Source: CAYMPW01 sp964392725 (GTDB taxonomy: Archaea; Thermoplasmatota; Thermoplasmata; Methanomassiliicoccales; Methanomethylophilaceae). From it: a stretch of DNA of 64,000 bases. Positions within the stretch are counted from its first letter, which is position 1; every line of letters begins with the position of its first letter. Under the pieces are notes generated by a model. It was not told the DNA's origin. It was given only the letters and a program-made list of their open reading frames with translations, and did not search any database. Where the stretch lies: contig CAYMPW010000001.1 in the NCBI GenBank assembly GCA_964392725.1, positions 56,116-120,115 on the forward strand, written 5' to 3'. Below are positions 33,396 to 42,822 of this stretch, piece after piece. The position numbers were made by a program, and so were the translations under genes.

Positions 33396-34645
33396 TTGTA
33401 AGTTTACATATTACACATTCTTCAGCAGGTAATATCGAAGGTTTGAATGATATTATTCCAATTATGGAAGAACAAATCAACATGCGTCTTCCAACATTGG
33501 ATGGGGTATGTGAATATGTTTCAGTAAGAACCTGCAACCGTTTCGAAGTTTACATCGCAACCACCGATAATGAAAAAGTCATAAAAATGTTGGAAACTTT
33601 GATTAAATTCAATATTCCCTACAATCAAAATTCCAAGTTCTGGTTTATCCTTTCAGATAAAGATAGTATCAAACACCTTTTCAGAGTAACATGCGGTCTC
33701 GATTCACTTATTGTTGGAGAAGATCAGATTCAACACCAGATTCGTACATCATATATGGATGCAAAAGAGAAATCTCATGCAAATGGAATTCTTGCTTTCG
33801 TATTTGATCACGCCCTCAACGTAGGAAAAAGAGTTCGTTCCGAAACTTCACTTAACAAAGGTGCAGTATCCGTGGGATCTGCGGCAGTCGAACTGGCTGA
33901 AGAAAAAATCGGAGATTTGAAAGATAAAACCGTTACCATTCTTGGTGCGGGAGATATGGCAACAGTAATTGCCAAAAATCTTGTCGGTAAAAATCCAAAT
34001 GCGGTTTTTGTTTCCAACCGTACATTCGAACATGCTCAGGAACTTGCAAATGAGCTTGGTGGAACCGCAATCATGCTTAACCGCATGGTGGAAGCCCTTT
34101 CAAACAGCGATTTGGTTCTCGTAGCAACTTCTGCGCCTCACGCCGTGGTAAAGAAAGAACATGTTGTCGAAGCGATGAAAAACAGAAATCAAAAGCTTCT
34201 GATGATTGATGTTTCGGTTCCACGCAATATTGCAGAAGATGTATCGGAAGTTCCTTTCGTAGAAATCGCAACAATGGATTCTCTTCAATCTATTGCAATG
34301 GCAAACGTTGCACGCAGATCCAAAGAAATATCCGATGCTGAGAAAATTATCAATCAAGAATTGAAAAAAATAGAAGACGCGCAAAAAGAACAGATTGCTA
34401 ACGAAGTTATACGTGAACTTTCTATCAGAGTTGCATCTATCAGAGAAGAAGAATTGGTAGAAGCAAAAATGCGTGCAAAACTTAGTCAGGACGATGTGGA
34501 TAAAATCTTGGATGATTTTTCCCGTGCTCTGGTTAACAAAATACTTTCCGTCCCCCTTATGGCGTTAAAAGATTCGGCAAGAGAAGGACGTACAGACGTT
34601 TGTAATATAGCAAAATACCTTTTTGGATTAGAAGGTGAAGAATAA
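33392..34645 (+). CDS. hemA: Glutamyl-tRNA reductase
   Basis: A 417-aa NADPH enzyme reducing Glu-tRNA to glutamate-1-semialdehyde, the committed step of C5 tetrapyrrole synthesis. The catalytic Cys is in VRTCNRFEVY near residue 48. GLDSLIVGEDQIQHQIRTSYMDA (about 105) and the NADPH site VTILGAGDMATVIAKNL (near 185) are conserved. A C-terminal dimerisation helix follows. The start is GTG within the sirC stop. It shares a TAATG junction with hemB. Confidence 0.94.
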   Translation: MIVSLHITHSSAGNIEGLNDIIPIMEEQINMRLPTLDGVCEYVSVRTCNRFEVYIATTDNEKVIKMLETLIKFNIPYNQNSKFWFILSDKDSIKHLFRVTCGLDSLIVGEDQIQHQIRTSYMDAKEKSHANGILAFVFDHALNVGKRVRSETSLNKGAVSVGSAAVELAEEKIGDLKDKTVTILGAGDMATVIAKNLVGKNPNAVFVSNRTFEHAQELANELGGTAIMLNRMVEALSNSDLVLVATSAPHAVVKKEHVVEAMKNRNQKLLMIDVSVPRNIAEDVSEVPFVEIATMDSLQSIAMANVARRSKEISDAEKIINQELKKIEDAQKEQIANEVIRELSIRVASIREEELVEAKMRAKLSQDDVDKILDDFSRALVNKILSVPLMALKDSAREGRTDVCNIAKYLFGLEGEE

Positions 34646-35619
34646 TGATGTTTCCGGAAATGCGTTTAAGAAGACTCAGACAGAGTCCATACATGAGAGA
34701 TCTTACAAATGAAACCAGTTTAGAACCTGGTAATTTCGTATTGCCTATGTTCTTTGATGAAAATATTTCATCAGTGAAAGTCACAGCATCTATGCCCGGT
34801 GTCAAAACATATCCTTTGAAAGGATATGATGAAATAGCATCCGACATTCAGAGCAATGGAATCAATGCAGCATTGTTATTCGGAATTCCTGCTAAAAAAG
34901 ATGCAGTAGGTTCAGGAGCATACGCCAAAGACGGTGTTGTACAAAAAGCAATAGAAGGTCTCAAAGAAAATTCGGATATGCTTGTTATTTCCGATTTGTG
35001 CCTTTGCGAATATACAAATCACGGTCATTGCGGAGTTCTCAGTCCATGCGGTTGTGTTGAGAATGATCCAACTCTCGAATTGTATGCAAAAACCGCTGTA
35101 TCTCAGGCAGACGCGGGAGCAGACATTATCGCACCAAGTGGAATGATGGATGGACAGATTGCAGCAATAAGAGAAGCACTTGATGATGCAGGACATAAAA
35201 ATGTGGCTATAATGGCATACAGTGCAAAATTCTACAGTGCATATTATGGACCATTCAGAGATGTAGCAGATTCCGCGCCCGAATCCGGAAACAGGGCCGG
35301 CTATCAGATGCCTTGTGGAAACAGAAAAGAAGCTATGCGTGAAATCGAACTCGATGTTGCAGAGGGTGCAGACATAATTATGGTGAAACCCGCAGGCCCG
35401 TATCTTGATATTATCAGAGAAGCAGCAGATAGATTCGACTACCCGATTGCCGCGTACCAGGTATCAGGAGAGTATGCTATGATTAAAGCTGCCGCAGCAA
35501 ACGGATGGATTGACCATGATCGCGTTATGATGGAATCCTTACTTGCAATAAAGAGAGCAGGTGCAAACATAATTATCACATATTTTGCAGAAGAAGCTGC
35601 AAAGAAACTGAGGGAGTAA
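34645..35619 (+). CDS. hemB: Delta-aminolevulinic acid dehydratase (porphobilinogen synthase)
   Basis: A 324-aa enzyme condensing two 5-aminolevulinates to porphobilinogen. The zinc-site cysteines are visible in DLCLCEYTNHGHCG near residue 115-127. The two active-site lysines lie in AYSAKFYSAYYGPFRD (about 195) and IIMVKPAGPYLDII (about 248). The N terminus RLRRLRQSPYMRDLTNETSL is typical. It is followed 1 nt later by hemL. Confidence 0.95.
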   Translation: MMFPEMRLRRLRQSPYMRDLTNETSLEPGNFVLPMFFDENISSVKVTASMPGVKTYPLKGYDEIASDIQSNGINAALLFGIPAKKDAVGSGAYAKDGVVQKAIEGLKENSDMLVISDLCLCEYTNHGHCGVLSPCGCVENDPTLELYAKTAVSQADAGADIIAPSGMMDGQIAAIREALDDAGHKNVAIMAYSAKFYSAYYGPFRDVADSAPESGNRAGYQMPCGNRKEAMREIELDVAEGADIIMVKPAGPYLDIIREAADRFDYPIAAYQVSGEYAMIKAAAANGWIDHDRVMMESLLAIKRAGANIIITYFAEEAAKKLRE

Positions 35620-35620
35620 A

Positions 35621-36895
35621 ATGGAATACAACAGATCCATTGAATTATTTACAGAATCTAAGACACTTACACCCGGTGGCGTTTCAAGTCCCGTTCGTGC
35701 ATTCGAACCACATCCTATTTTCGTTAAATCCGGAAAAGGAAGTCATTTCACCGATGCAGATAATCATGATTTTATTGATTTATGCATGGCATACGGTCCT
35801 TTGATCGTTGGTCATGCACATCCTGAAGTATTAGATGCCGTAAAAATCCAATTAGAAAAAGGAACAGTGTACGGCACTCCTTCCAAGATTGAACTCAATC
35901 TTATCAAAAAATTAACCGAAAACATGCCCTGTATGGATATGGCACGTCTTTGTGTATCAGGAACCGAAGCTACCATGCACGCAATCCGTCTCGCAAGAGG
36001 TTTTACCGGAAAAGATGGATTCGTTAAGATAAACGGAGGTTTCCACGGTGCTCACGATGCAGTTTTGGTTGGTGCCGGTTCAGGTTCCGCAAGCAGTGTT
36101 CCCGGTTCCGCAGGTGTGCCTGCAGATGCAGTTAAAAACACATATTCAACCGAATACAACGATTCGGAAATGTTGGAATCCATTCTTTCCAAGAACGACA
36201 ACATCGGTTGTTTGATTATGGAACCCGTAATGGGAAATATGGGTGTAATAACACCTAAAAAAGGATTCCTCGAAGATGTAAGAAAGATTACAAAAGAACA
36301 TGATACCGTTCTTATTTTCGACGAAGTTATCTGCGGATGCAGACTTTCGGAAGGCGGAGCTCAGAAAATGTTCGGAGTTACTCCTGATCTTACAACCATG
36401 GCAAAAATCATCGGTGGAGGATTCCCCGCAGGTGCATTCGGAGGAAAAAGAGAACTTATGGAGAATATATCTCCCGCAGGTTCCGTATACGCTGCAGGAA
36501 CATTTGCAGGAAATCCGATGAGTGCGGCTGCAGGATTAGCAACACTTGATATTATGTCCAGACCCGGAACATATGATTTGCTTAATTCAAAAACGGCAAA
36601 GATGGCATCCGCTTTCAGAGATATGCTCGCAGATTCCAACACAAAGGCTTGTGTAAATTCAATAGGTTCCATGACTTCGATATTCTTTGGATTGGATGAA
36701 GTTACAAACGGAACAGAAGCAGCCAAAGTTGATCGCAAAATGTTCGGAAGATTGTTCAAGTATATGCTTGAAAAAGGAATTTATCTCCCGCCATCCGCAT
36801 TGGAAGTTTCATTCACATCGATTGTTCACTCGGATGATGATATTAAAGCAATCGAAGAAGCATTCGAATCATTCCTTAGGGAGGTAAAAGAATGA
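35621..36895 (+). CDS. hemL: Glutamate-1-semialdehyde 2,1-aminomutase
   Basis: A 424-aa PLP enzyme converting glutamate-1-semialdehyde to 5-aminolevulinate. Motifs: TPGGVSSPVRAF at the N terminus, LCVSGTEATMHAIRLARGFTG near residue 105, LIFDEVICGCRL near 230 and TTMAKIIGGGFPAGAFGG near 258, whose Lys binds PLP. It overlaps hemC by 4 nt. Confidence 0.95.
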   Translation: MEYNRSIELFTESKTLTPGGVSSPVRAFEPHPIFVKSGKGSHFTDADNHDFIDLCMAYGPLIVGHAHPEVLDAVKIQLEKGTVYGTPSKIELNLIKKLTENMPCMDMARLCVSGTEATMHAIRLARGFTGKDGFVKINGGFHGAHDAVLVGAGSGSASSVPGSAGVPADAVKNTYSTEYNDSEMLESILSKNDNIGCLIMEPVMGNMGVITPKKGFLEDVRKITKEHDTVLIFDEVICGCRLSEGGAQKMFGVTPDLTTMAKIIGGGFPAGAFGGKRELMENISPAGSVYAAGTFAGNPMSAAAGLATLDIMSRPGTYDLLNSKTAKMASAFRDMLADSNTKACVNSIGSMTSIFFGLDEVTNGTEAAKVDRKMFGRLFKYMLEKGIYLPPSALEVSFTSIVHSDDDIKAIEEAFESFLREVKE

Positions 36896-37752
36896 TAATC
36901 GGTTCAAGAGAAAGTAAACTTGCCATGAGACAGACCGAACTTTTTATTGCCGCGGCAGAAAAAGTCAGTCCCGGCATCGAAACAAAAGTTGTCGGAATTA
37001 AATCTCTTGGAGATATAGATCTTAAATCACCTCTTCACCTTTTGGATAACGTAGGTGCATTTGTTCGTGAATTGGACGATGCTATGTTGCAGAATCTTAT
37101 CGATATTTCTGTGAATTCTTTGAAAGATATTCCTATCGATGTGGCCCCAGGTCTTGTTATCGGAGCTGTTATGAAAAGAGATGCAACCGAAGACGTAATT
37201 CTCCCCTGTAAGTTGGAAGATCTTCCCGAGGGTGCGGTAATCGGTACCGCAAGCGTACGTCGTATGGCTCTTTTGAATGCTGTACGTCCCGACATCAAAA
37301 CAATCTCTTTAAGAGGAAATATCCACACACGCTTGGAAAAACTCGACAACGGAGAATGCGACGCAATCATTCTCGCAAAAGCGGGATTGGACAGAATGGG
37401 AATCGAACGCCCTATGTTTTCTTTGGATCCCAAGGTATTTGTTCCCGCTCCCGCACAGGGTGCCATCGCAATCGAATGTCGTGAAAACGATTCGGAAATG
37501 ATCGAACTTCTCGATAAAATCGAAGATAAAACAACACGTATCGCTGTAGATTGCGAACGTGCAATTATGAAAGCTCTCAAAGCCGGTTGTTCGTCTCCTG
37601 TAGGCATTAGTGCAACCTTAGAGGGTAACAACATCAAAATCAACGCCGTATCTTTTATGAACGGTGAAACAAGGGTTGAGACAACCTTGCCAATCAATTA
37701 TTCCGATAAAGATATTGATGATATTGCAGAACGTCTCGGAAAGAAGGAATAA
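36892..37752 (+). CDS. hemC: Hydroxymethylbilane synthase (porphobilinogen deaminase)
   Basis: A 286-aa enzyme polymerising four porphobilinogens. Conserved are GSRESKLAMRQTE at the N terminus, SLKDIPIDVAPG near residue 80, the Arg pair in IGTASVRRMALL near 117 and LRGNIHTRLEKLDNGECDAIILAKAGLDRM. The dipyrromethane-cofactor Cys is in KAGCSSPVGISA near 228. It is coupled to hemL and precedes cobA by 2 nt. Confidence 0.95.
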   Translation: MIIGSRESKLAMRQTELFIAAAEKVSPGIETKVVGIKSLGDIDLKSPLHLLDNVGAFVRELDDAMLQNLIDISVNSLKDIPIDVAPGLVIGAVMKRDATEDVILPCKLEDLPEGAVIGTASVRRMALLNAVRPDIKTISLRGNIHTRLEKLDNGECDAIILAKAGLDRMGIERPMFSLDPKVFVPAPAQGAIAIECRENDSEMIELLDKIEDKTTRIAVDCERAIMKALKAGCSSPVGISATLEGNNIKINAVSFMNGETRVETTLPINYSDKDIDDIAERLGKKE

Positions 37753-37754
37753 TT

Positions 37755-38504
37755 ATGGCTGGAAAAGTTTATCTTGTAGGCGCAGGTCCCGGCGACCTCG
37801 GTCTTATGACAATTAAAGGAATGGAATTGCTTAGAAATGCTGATGCTGTTGTATACGATGCTTTGGCAAATCCCGATCTTCTTAAAGAATGCAGAAAAGA
37901 TGCAATTTTTATCGATGCTGGAAAAAGAGGTGGAAATCACACTCTTAAACAGGATGAAACAAATGCTGTTTTGGTAAAACTTGCAGCTGAAGGAAAGAAT
38001 GTTGTTCGTCTTAAAGGCGGAGACCCCTTCATGTTTGGAAGAGGTGCCGAAGAAGCTGAAGAACTTATCGCAGCCGGTGCAGAAGTTCATGTCGTTCCCG
38101 GAATTTCTTCAACAATTTCAGTTCCAGAATTGGCTGGAATTCCCGTTACGCACAGAGACCACACACCTCTTGCAACATTCATTACAGGACATGAAAAGAG
38201 CGACAGAGGAAAAGATCGTATCGATTGGAAAAGCTTGGTACACGGCCACGGAACTCTTGTAATTCTTATGGGAATTGGTAATGCACCATTCATTTCATCC
38301 GAACTTATTGCGGGAGGAATGGCCCCCGATACACCTGCGGCAATTATCACTGATGGTTCAACACCTCAGCAGAGAATTGCTCAAACAACAGTAAGTGAAT
38401 TGGCTCAAACAATCGAAAAAGAAGGACTCAAAGCGCCTGGAATTATGGTTATCGGTAGTGTTGCCACACTTCACGGTATACTCGGAGATCTCAGATGTCC
38501 TTGA
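37755..38504 (+). CDS. cobA: Uroporphyrinogen-III C-methyltransferase
   Basis: A 249-aa SAM methyltransferase making precorrin-2 from uroporphyrinogen III, the branch point toward siroheme, cobalamin and F430. VYLVGAGPGDLGLMTIKG at the N terminus, VYDALANP near 33, VRLKGGDPFMFGRGAEEAE near 77 and VVPGISSTISVPELAGIPVTHR near 113 are class signatures. It overlaps hemD by 10 bp, and downstream use of its product by SirC is encoded in the same block. Confidence 0.95.
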   Translation: MAGKVYLVGAGPGDLGLMTIKGMELLRNADAVVYDALANPDLLKECRKDAIFIDAGKRGGNHTLKQDETNAVLVKLAAEGKNVVRLKGGDPFMFGRGAEEAEELIAAGAEVHVVPGISSTISVPELAGIPVTHRDHTPLATFITGHEKSDRGKDRIDWKSLVHGHGTLVILMGIGNAPFISSELIAGGMAPDTPAAIITDGSTPQQRIAQTTVSELAQTIEKEGLKAPGIMVIGSVATLHGILGDLRCP

Positions 38505-39265
38505 TTGCGTTTACCAGACCAAGCAAAAGACTTGCAGATTCGATAGCTTTTGCAGAGTCCATGGGATTCGAAGTTATGGCTGCACCATCCCTTGAAATTA
38601 TTCAGGGAATAGATGAGGATTTCTATAAAACAGCAGAGCTTTTGAAAACTGGAAAAGTAGATTATACAATTGTTGGATCTGCAACCGGTGTTGAAGAGTG
38701 CCAGCGTGTTTTTGGAAATGATTTGCCCGAGGTTCTTTCAAACACAACTTTGATTTCAATAGGACCAAACACAACGCGTGTTCTCAAAGATGCAAAAGTT
38801 CGTGTTGACGGTGAACCTTCTGATTATAGTTCTTACGGTCTTGTAGAACTTTTGGAAGACAGGGTTGATGATAAAACTGTTCTTTTGATACGTTCAAACA
38901 TGGGATCCCAGGTTTTAAACGAAGGATTAACCAGAGCGGGAGCAACTGTAATAGAATTAGCAGCATATCGTCTCGAAGCAGCTGCCGCATCTCATGAAAT
39001 GGATGCAATAATGGATGCTATAAAAGATAAGAAATTAGATGTCATGGCTTTTACAAGCCCAATGTCCGCATCTTCTTTCTTTGCGGGAATGGAAACTAGA
39101 TTCGGAGTAAAAGAAGCTGAAAAAATGATGGCTGAAACCTGTGTAGCAGCAATCGGAAAACCAACAGCCCTTAGACTTACTGAATTGGGCAAAGTTCCTG
39201 AAATAGTTCCTATAAATACTACTTTTAAGGATATGCTCGAAGCAATAAAGGAAGCTTTGAATTAA
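38495..39265 (+). CDS. hemD: Uroporphyrinogen-III synthase
   Basis: A 256-aa cytoplasmic enzyme that inverts ring D and cyclises hydroxymethylbilane. The family is poorly conserved, but AFTRPSKRLADSIAFAESMGFEVMAAPSLEI, IVGSATGVEECQR, LISIGPNTTRVLKD and VMAFTSPMSASSFFAGM fit the two-lobed HemD fold. Position at the end of the hem block and overlap with cobA support it. The 3' end overlaps the convergent YbaN-like gene by 4 bp. Confidence 0.9.
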   Translation: MSLIAFTRPSKRLADSIAFAESMGFEVMAAPSLEIIQGIDEDFYKTAELLKTGKVDYTIVGSATGVEECQRVFGNDLPEVLSNTTLISIGPNTTRVLKDAKVRVDGEPSDYSSYGLVELLEDRVDDKTVLLIRSNMGSQVLNEGLTRAGATVIELAAYRLEAAAASHEMDAIMDAIKDKKLDVMAFTSPMSASSFFAGMETRFGVKEAEKMMAETCVAAIGKPTALRLTELGKVPEIVPINTTFKDMLEAIKEALN

Positions 39266-39630
39266 GACATAACTGTCTTTGTTCCTTTCAAGAGAATAAT
39301 ATGGGTTGTTACCGCAATTCCGATAATCACCAACAGTATGGATATCCATGGCATATTAATCATAATTATTGATATGATTAACAATGTCCAGAGGAAAAAT
39401 ACCGCTGTTGCTTTATCTTTTTTCGGTACGCCCGTACCACATTCATAATTCTTAATGAACGTTCCAAAAAACTTCGTTTGATATAACCAAGATTGAAGTC
39501 TGGTACTTCCTTTGCCAAAGCATATGGCTGCAAGAATAAGAAAAGGGGTTGTGGGCAGAATGGGAACCACGATTCCTATTCCACCCACGGCTACTGCCGC
39601 TAACCCCAATATGTTGTAAATCGATTTCAT
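39262..39630 (-). CDS. YbaN/DUF454 family membrane protein
   Basis: A 122-aa inner-membrane protein, three or four helices. The N terminus matches DUF454: LGLAAVAVGGIGIVVPILPTTPFLILAAICFGKGS, then FGTFIKNYECGTGVPKKDK. Function of the family is not settled. Its start overlaps the catalase stop by 4 nt (ATGA), so it is co-translated with katA and might serve the catalase, for example in heme handling; that is inference from the operon alone. Confidence 0.8.
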   Translation of the reverse strand: MKSIYNILGLAAVAVGGIGIVVPILPTTPFLILAAICFGKGSTRLQSWLYQTKFFGTFIKNYECGTGVPKKDKATAVFFLWTLLIISIIMINMPWISILLVIIGIAVTTHIILLKGTKTVMS

Positions 39631-41132
39631 TGCTTTGTAGCTTCAACCAATTCGCTGTGAGATAATTTTGCAAGATCTTTAACCTTGGCAAAATCCAAAC
39701 CCATAGCTTCCGTTGCTCTTTCTCCGTATGCGGGATCCGCAAGATAGCAGTGTGCAGCATGACGATACTTAACATTCTCAGTAACAGATGCAATATCTGC
39801 AGCCGTGTTGGAAATGAGAAGTGCCTTTTTGTCTTCGGTCATAAGTCTCCAAAGATCTCCTGCCTGTTTGAAACAATCATCAGTTTCATCATCCTTTGGA
39901 TCATAGTGATAAATGTCCCCCTTTACAGCCATCGGAGGTTCGCGTACATGGGGTTGTTCTGCCCATTCTTTGGGTGTATTTGGTTCATATCCCAAAGTTG
40001 AGCCGTAGTTTCCGTCTACGCGCATCATACCGTCTCTGTGGAATGAATGAGGTGTTACTTTTGGTTTGTTTACGGGAATCTGATCGTGGTTGATTCCAAG
40101 GCGGTAACGCTGTGCATCTCCGTATGAGAACAATCTTCCCTGAAGCAATTTATCGGGTGATAAACCGATACCGGGGACAAGATGTGCGGGACTGAATGCT
40201 GCTTGTTCCACATCCGCAAAATAATTGTCCGGATTGCGGTTGAGTTCCATAACACCCACTTCAATAAGGGGATAATCCTTGTGACTCCATACCTTGGTTA
40301 CGTCGAAGGGATTTTCAGGATGGTTGTTTGCCTGTTCTTCGGTCATAATCTGGAAATAGAAAGTCCATTTGGGGAAATCTCCTTTTTCAATTGAGTTGTA
40401 TAAATCTCTCTGGTTGCTTTCTCTGTCTTTCGCAACTACGGCAGCAGCTTCTTCATTTGTAAGGTTCTTGATACCCTGCTGAGTCCTGAGATGGAACTTT
40501 ACCCAGACTCTTTCATTCTTTTCATTGTATAAGCTGTATGTGTGACTTCCGAATCCATGCATGTGTCTGTATGAGGCGGGAATTCCTCTGTCAGACATAA
40601 CAACGGTTACCTGGTGGAATGCTTCCGGAAGTAAACTCCAAAAGTCCCAATTGTTTTGAGGGGATCTGAGATTGGTTCTGGGATCTCTTTTTACAGCGTG
40701 GTTAAGATCTGGAAATCTAAGAGGATCTCTGAGGAAGAATACAGGTGTGTTGTTTCCAACCAAATCCCAGTTTCCTTCTTCCGTATAGAATTTCATTGCA
40801 AAACCGCGGATATCTCTTTCCGCATCCGCTGCACCGCGTTCTCCTGCAACCGTTGAGAATCTAACAAACATGTCAGTTTTCTTTCCGGGTTGGAAAACTT
40901 TTGCTTTGGTATACTTGGAAACATCTCCGGTTACGGTAAAAGTACCGAATGCACCGCTTCCTTTAGCGTGCATCCTTCTTTCAGGAATTACCTCTCTGTC
41001 AAAATGTGCAAGTTTTTCCATAAACCAAACATCTTGGAGCATCATTGGGCCTCTTTCGCCCGCAGTCAAAGAGTTAGTGTTATCTGATACTGGAGCACCA
41101 ACTTCGTTGGTTAAAGCTTTAGCATTGTCCAT
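39627..41132 (-). CDS. katA: Heme catalase (small-subunit, clade 3 type)
   Basis: A 501-aa enzyme disproportionating hydrogen peroxide. The distal His is in ERRMHAKGSGAFG (residue 55), the distal Asn in DLVGNNTPVFFLRDP near 127, and the proximal heme-ligand Tyr in RLFSYGDAQRYRLG near 337. The NADPH-binding small-subunit type is suggested by length. It needs heme b, for which no gene lies in this window. A strong AAAGGAG ribosome site stands 8 nt before its ATG, in contrast to the leaderless pattern of many neighbours. It forms an operon with the YbaN-like gene. Confidence 0.95.
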   Translation of the reverse strand: MDNAKALTNEVGAPVSDNTNSLTAGERGPMMLQDVWFMEKLAHFDREVIPERRMHAKGSGAFGTFTVTGDVSKYTKAKVFQPGKKTDMFVRFSTVAGERGAADAERDIRGFAMKFYTEEGNWDLVGNNTPVFFLRDPLRFPDLNHAVKRDPRTNLRSPQNNWDFWSLLPEAFHQVTVVMSDRGIPASYRHMHGFGSHTYSLYNEKNERVWVKFHLRTQQGIKNLTNEEAAAVVAKDRESNQRDLYNSIEKGDFPKWTFYFQIMTEEQANNHPENPFDVTKVWSHKDYPLIEVGVMELNRNPDNYFADVEQAAFSPAHLVPGIGLSPDKLLQGRLFSYGDAQRYRLGINHDQIPVNKPKVTPHSFHRDGMMRVDGNYGSTLGYEPNTPKEWAEQPHVREPPMAVKGDIYHYDPKDDETDDCFKQAGDLWRLMTEDKKALLISNTAADIASVTENVKYRHAAHCYLADPAYGERATEAMGLDFAKVKDLAKLSHSELVEATKQ

Positions 41133-41138
41133 AAAAAA

Positions 41139-41147
41139 ATCTCCTTT
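41139..41147 (-). promoter_or_regulatory. Strong ribosome-binding site of katA
   Basis: On the minus strand AAAGGAGAT ends about 7 nt before the katA ATG (41132), a near-perfect Shine-Dalgarno sequence. It settles the start codon and implies a transcript with a real leader. Confidence 0.75.
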
Positions 41148-41254
41148 CTATGCAATCATTTTCAACATATTTAATAACAATTTATAACGGCACTTTAAAT
41201 TTGATGAAAATAAAACCAAAGAAGATTTTTATCAGGATGTTTATATCGATTAAT

Positions 41255-42589
41255 ATGGAAGAGACAATTACCGTAACACAGCTCAACAACAGAGCCAAAG
41301 CGGTATTGACCGATTCCCCCCAATTGAAAGATATATGGGTATCAGGGGAGATTTCCAATTGTAAATGTTATTCTTCGGGTCATTATTATTTTACATTAAA
41401 AGACCAGGGAAGTGAAATCCGTTGTGCGATGTTCAGAAGTTCTCGTGCCAGGATTGATTTTGAACCTGAAGATAATATGAAAGTATCTGCTTTCGGTCGT
41501 ATTGACATATATGTTGAACGTGGTTCTTATCAATACATCGTAGAAACCATGCGTCGTTCCGGAAAAGGAGATCTGTATCTTGCATACGAAGCATTGAAAA
41601 ATAAATTGGAAGCCGAAGGTCTTTTTGATTCTTCCAGAAAAAGATCGTTGCCGAAATATCCCCGCAGAATCGGGGTTGTAACATCCGAAACCGGTGCGGT
41701 TATACACGATATTATCACAACAGCCTCACATAGATTCCCCGCAGATATTCTGCTTTGTCCCGCACAGGTTCAGGGAGAAGGAGCAGCTGCAACAATAGTT
41801 CGCGGTATCGAAACACTGAATAAAGTCGGTGTCGATGTTATGATAGTCGGAAGAGGCGGCGGATCCATCGAAGATTTGTGGGCTTTTAACGAAGAACCGG
41901 TTGCAAGAGCAATAGCGGCATCAAAAGTTCCGGTAATTTCCGCGGTTGGTCACGAAACCGATTTTACAATTGCGGACTTCGTTGCCGATGTTCGTGCTCC
42001 AACACCCACGGGCGCCGCGGAAATGGCTTTGCGCGGAATGGATGATGTAAGAAGACAGATGGATACAATGTCTCGTCGTACGGGAATCGCACTTCTTTCC
42101 GTGTTAGAAAGAATGAAATCCCGTTTCAAATTATCCGATTCAAAATTATCTCCTTCTAGGGCTGCAGAGTCTGTGGATCATAAATTTACAGCTCTGAACA
42201 ATCTTTCGCGCAGGGGAGATTCTGCAATAAAATCCAGTTTAGATATGAAAACCGGTACATTCAATGTTCTTGATGCAAGACTTTCACCCAAAACAGCATC
42301 CGAAACCGTCTCCAGAATAGTTTTGGATTTGGATTTCTTGGATGATCGTTTAAATGCATCGTTGTTGCGTTTAGTGGACAACAAAAAAATAAAACTCAAT
42401 TCTGCCTCCAGAATGTTGGATGGTCTTGGACCCGACGGCGTTCTTAAAAGAGGATACAGTTTCATTAAATCTCCATCGGGTGATGTTTTAACATCCGTAT
42501 CTCAATTGAATGAAGGTTCCGATGTTGAAATTACAATGAGTGATGGTTTAGCTACCGCATCCGTGCGTGAAATAAGGTGTAAAAAATGA
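41255..42589 (+). CDS. xseA: Exodeoxyribonuclease VII large subunit
   Basis: A 444-aa nuclease degrading single-stranded DNA to oligonucleotides. An N-terminal OB fold (DIWVSGEISNCKCYSSGHYYFTLKD, residues 25-50) precedes the catalytic domain. That domain contains VTSETGAVIHDIITTASHRFP, VGRGGGSIEDLWAFNEE and AVGHETDFTIADFVADVRAPTPTGAAE. A helical region and a short C-terminal domain follow. The ATG at 41255 gives the usual METITVTQLN-like N terminus; the longer frame to 41150 adds 35 unlikely residues. ExoVII is mainly bacterial and patchy in archaea, so acquisition from bacteria is likely. Confidence 0.93.
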   Translation: MEETITVTQLNNRAKAVLTDSPQLKDIWVSGEISNCKCYSSGHYYFTLKDQGSEIRCAMFRSSRARIDFEPEDNMKVSAFGRIDIYVERGSYQYIVETMRRSGKGDLYLAYEALKNKLEAEGLFDSSRKRSLPKYPRRIGVVTSETGAVIHDIITTASHRFPADILLCPAQVQGEGAAATIVRGIETLNKVGVDVMIVGRGGGSIEDLWAFNEEPVARAIAASKVPVISAVGHETDFTIADFVADVRAPTPTGAAEMALRGMDDVRRQMDTMSRRTGIALLSVLERMKSRFKLSDSKLSPSRAAESVDHKFTALNNLSRRGDSAIKSSLDMKTGTFNVLDARLSPKTASETVSRIVLDLDFLDDRLNASLLRLVDNKKIKLNSASRMLDGLGPDGVLKRGYSFIKSPSGDVLTSVSQLNEGSDVEITMSDGLATASVREIRCKK

Positions 42590-42822
42590 CAGAAATAACA
42601 AATATTGAAGAAATGACATTCGAAGAAAGTCTTGAAGAATTAGAAAAAATGGTGCAGGAATTGGAAACCGGAGGTCTCGGTCTCGATAAAAGTTTGGAGA
42701 TTTACGAGCGTGCTATTGCTCTCAGAAACCACTGTAGAGAAATCTTGGAAAAAAGCGAACGTCGTGTCCAGAAAATCATGGAAACATCCGACGGTATCGT
42801 CTCCAAAGATATTTCAGAATGA
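42586..42822 (+). CDS. xseB: Exodeoxyribonuclease VII small subunit
   Basis: A 78-aa helical protein with the XseB signature MTFEESLEELEKMVQELETGGLGLDKSLEIYERAIAL. Several copies coat the helical stalk of XseA. It overlaps xseA by 4 nt (ATGA). Its last codons overlap the 3' end of the convergent TOPRIM gene by 9 bp. Confidence 0.93.
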   Translation: MTEITNIEEMTFEESLEELEKMVQELETGGLGLDKSLEIYERAIALRNHCREILEKSERRVQKIMETSDGIVSKDISE

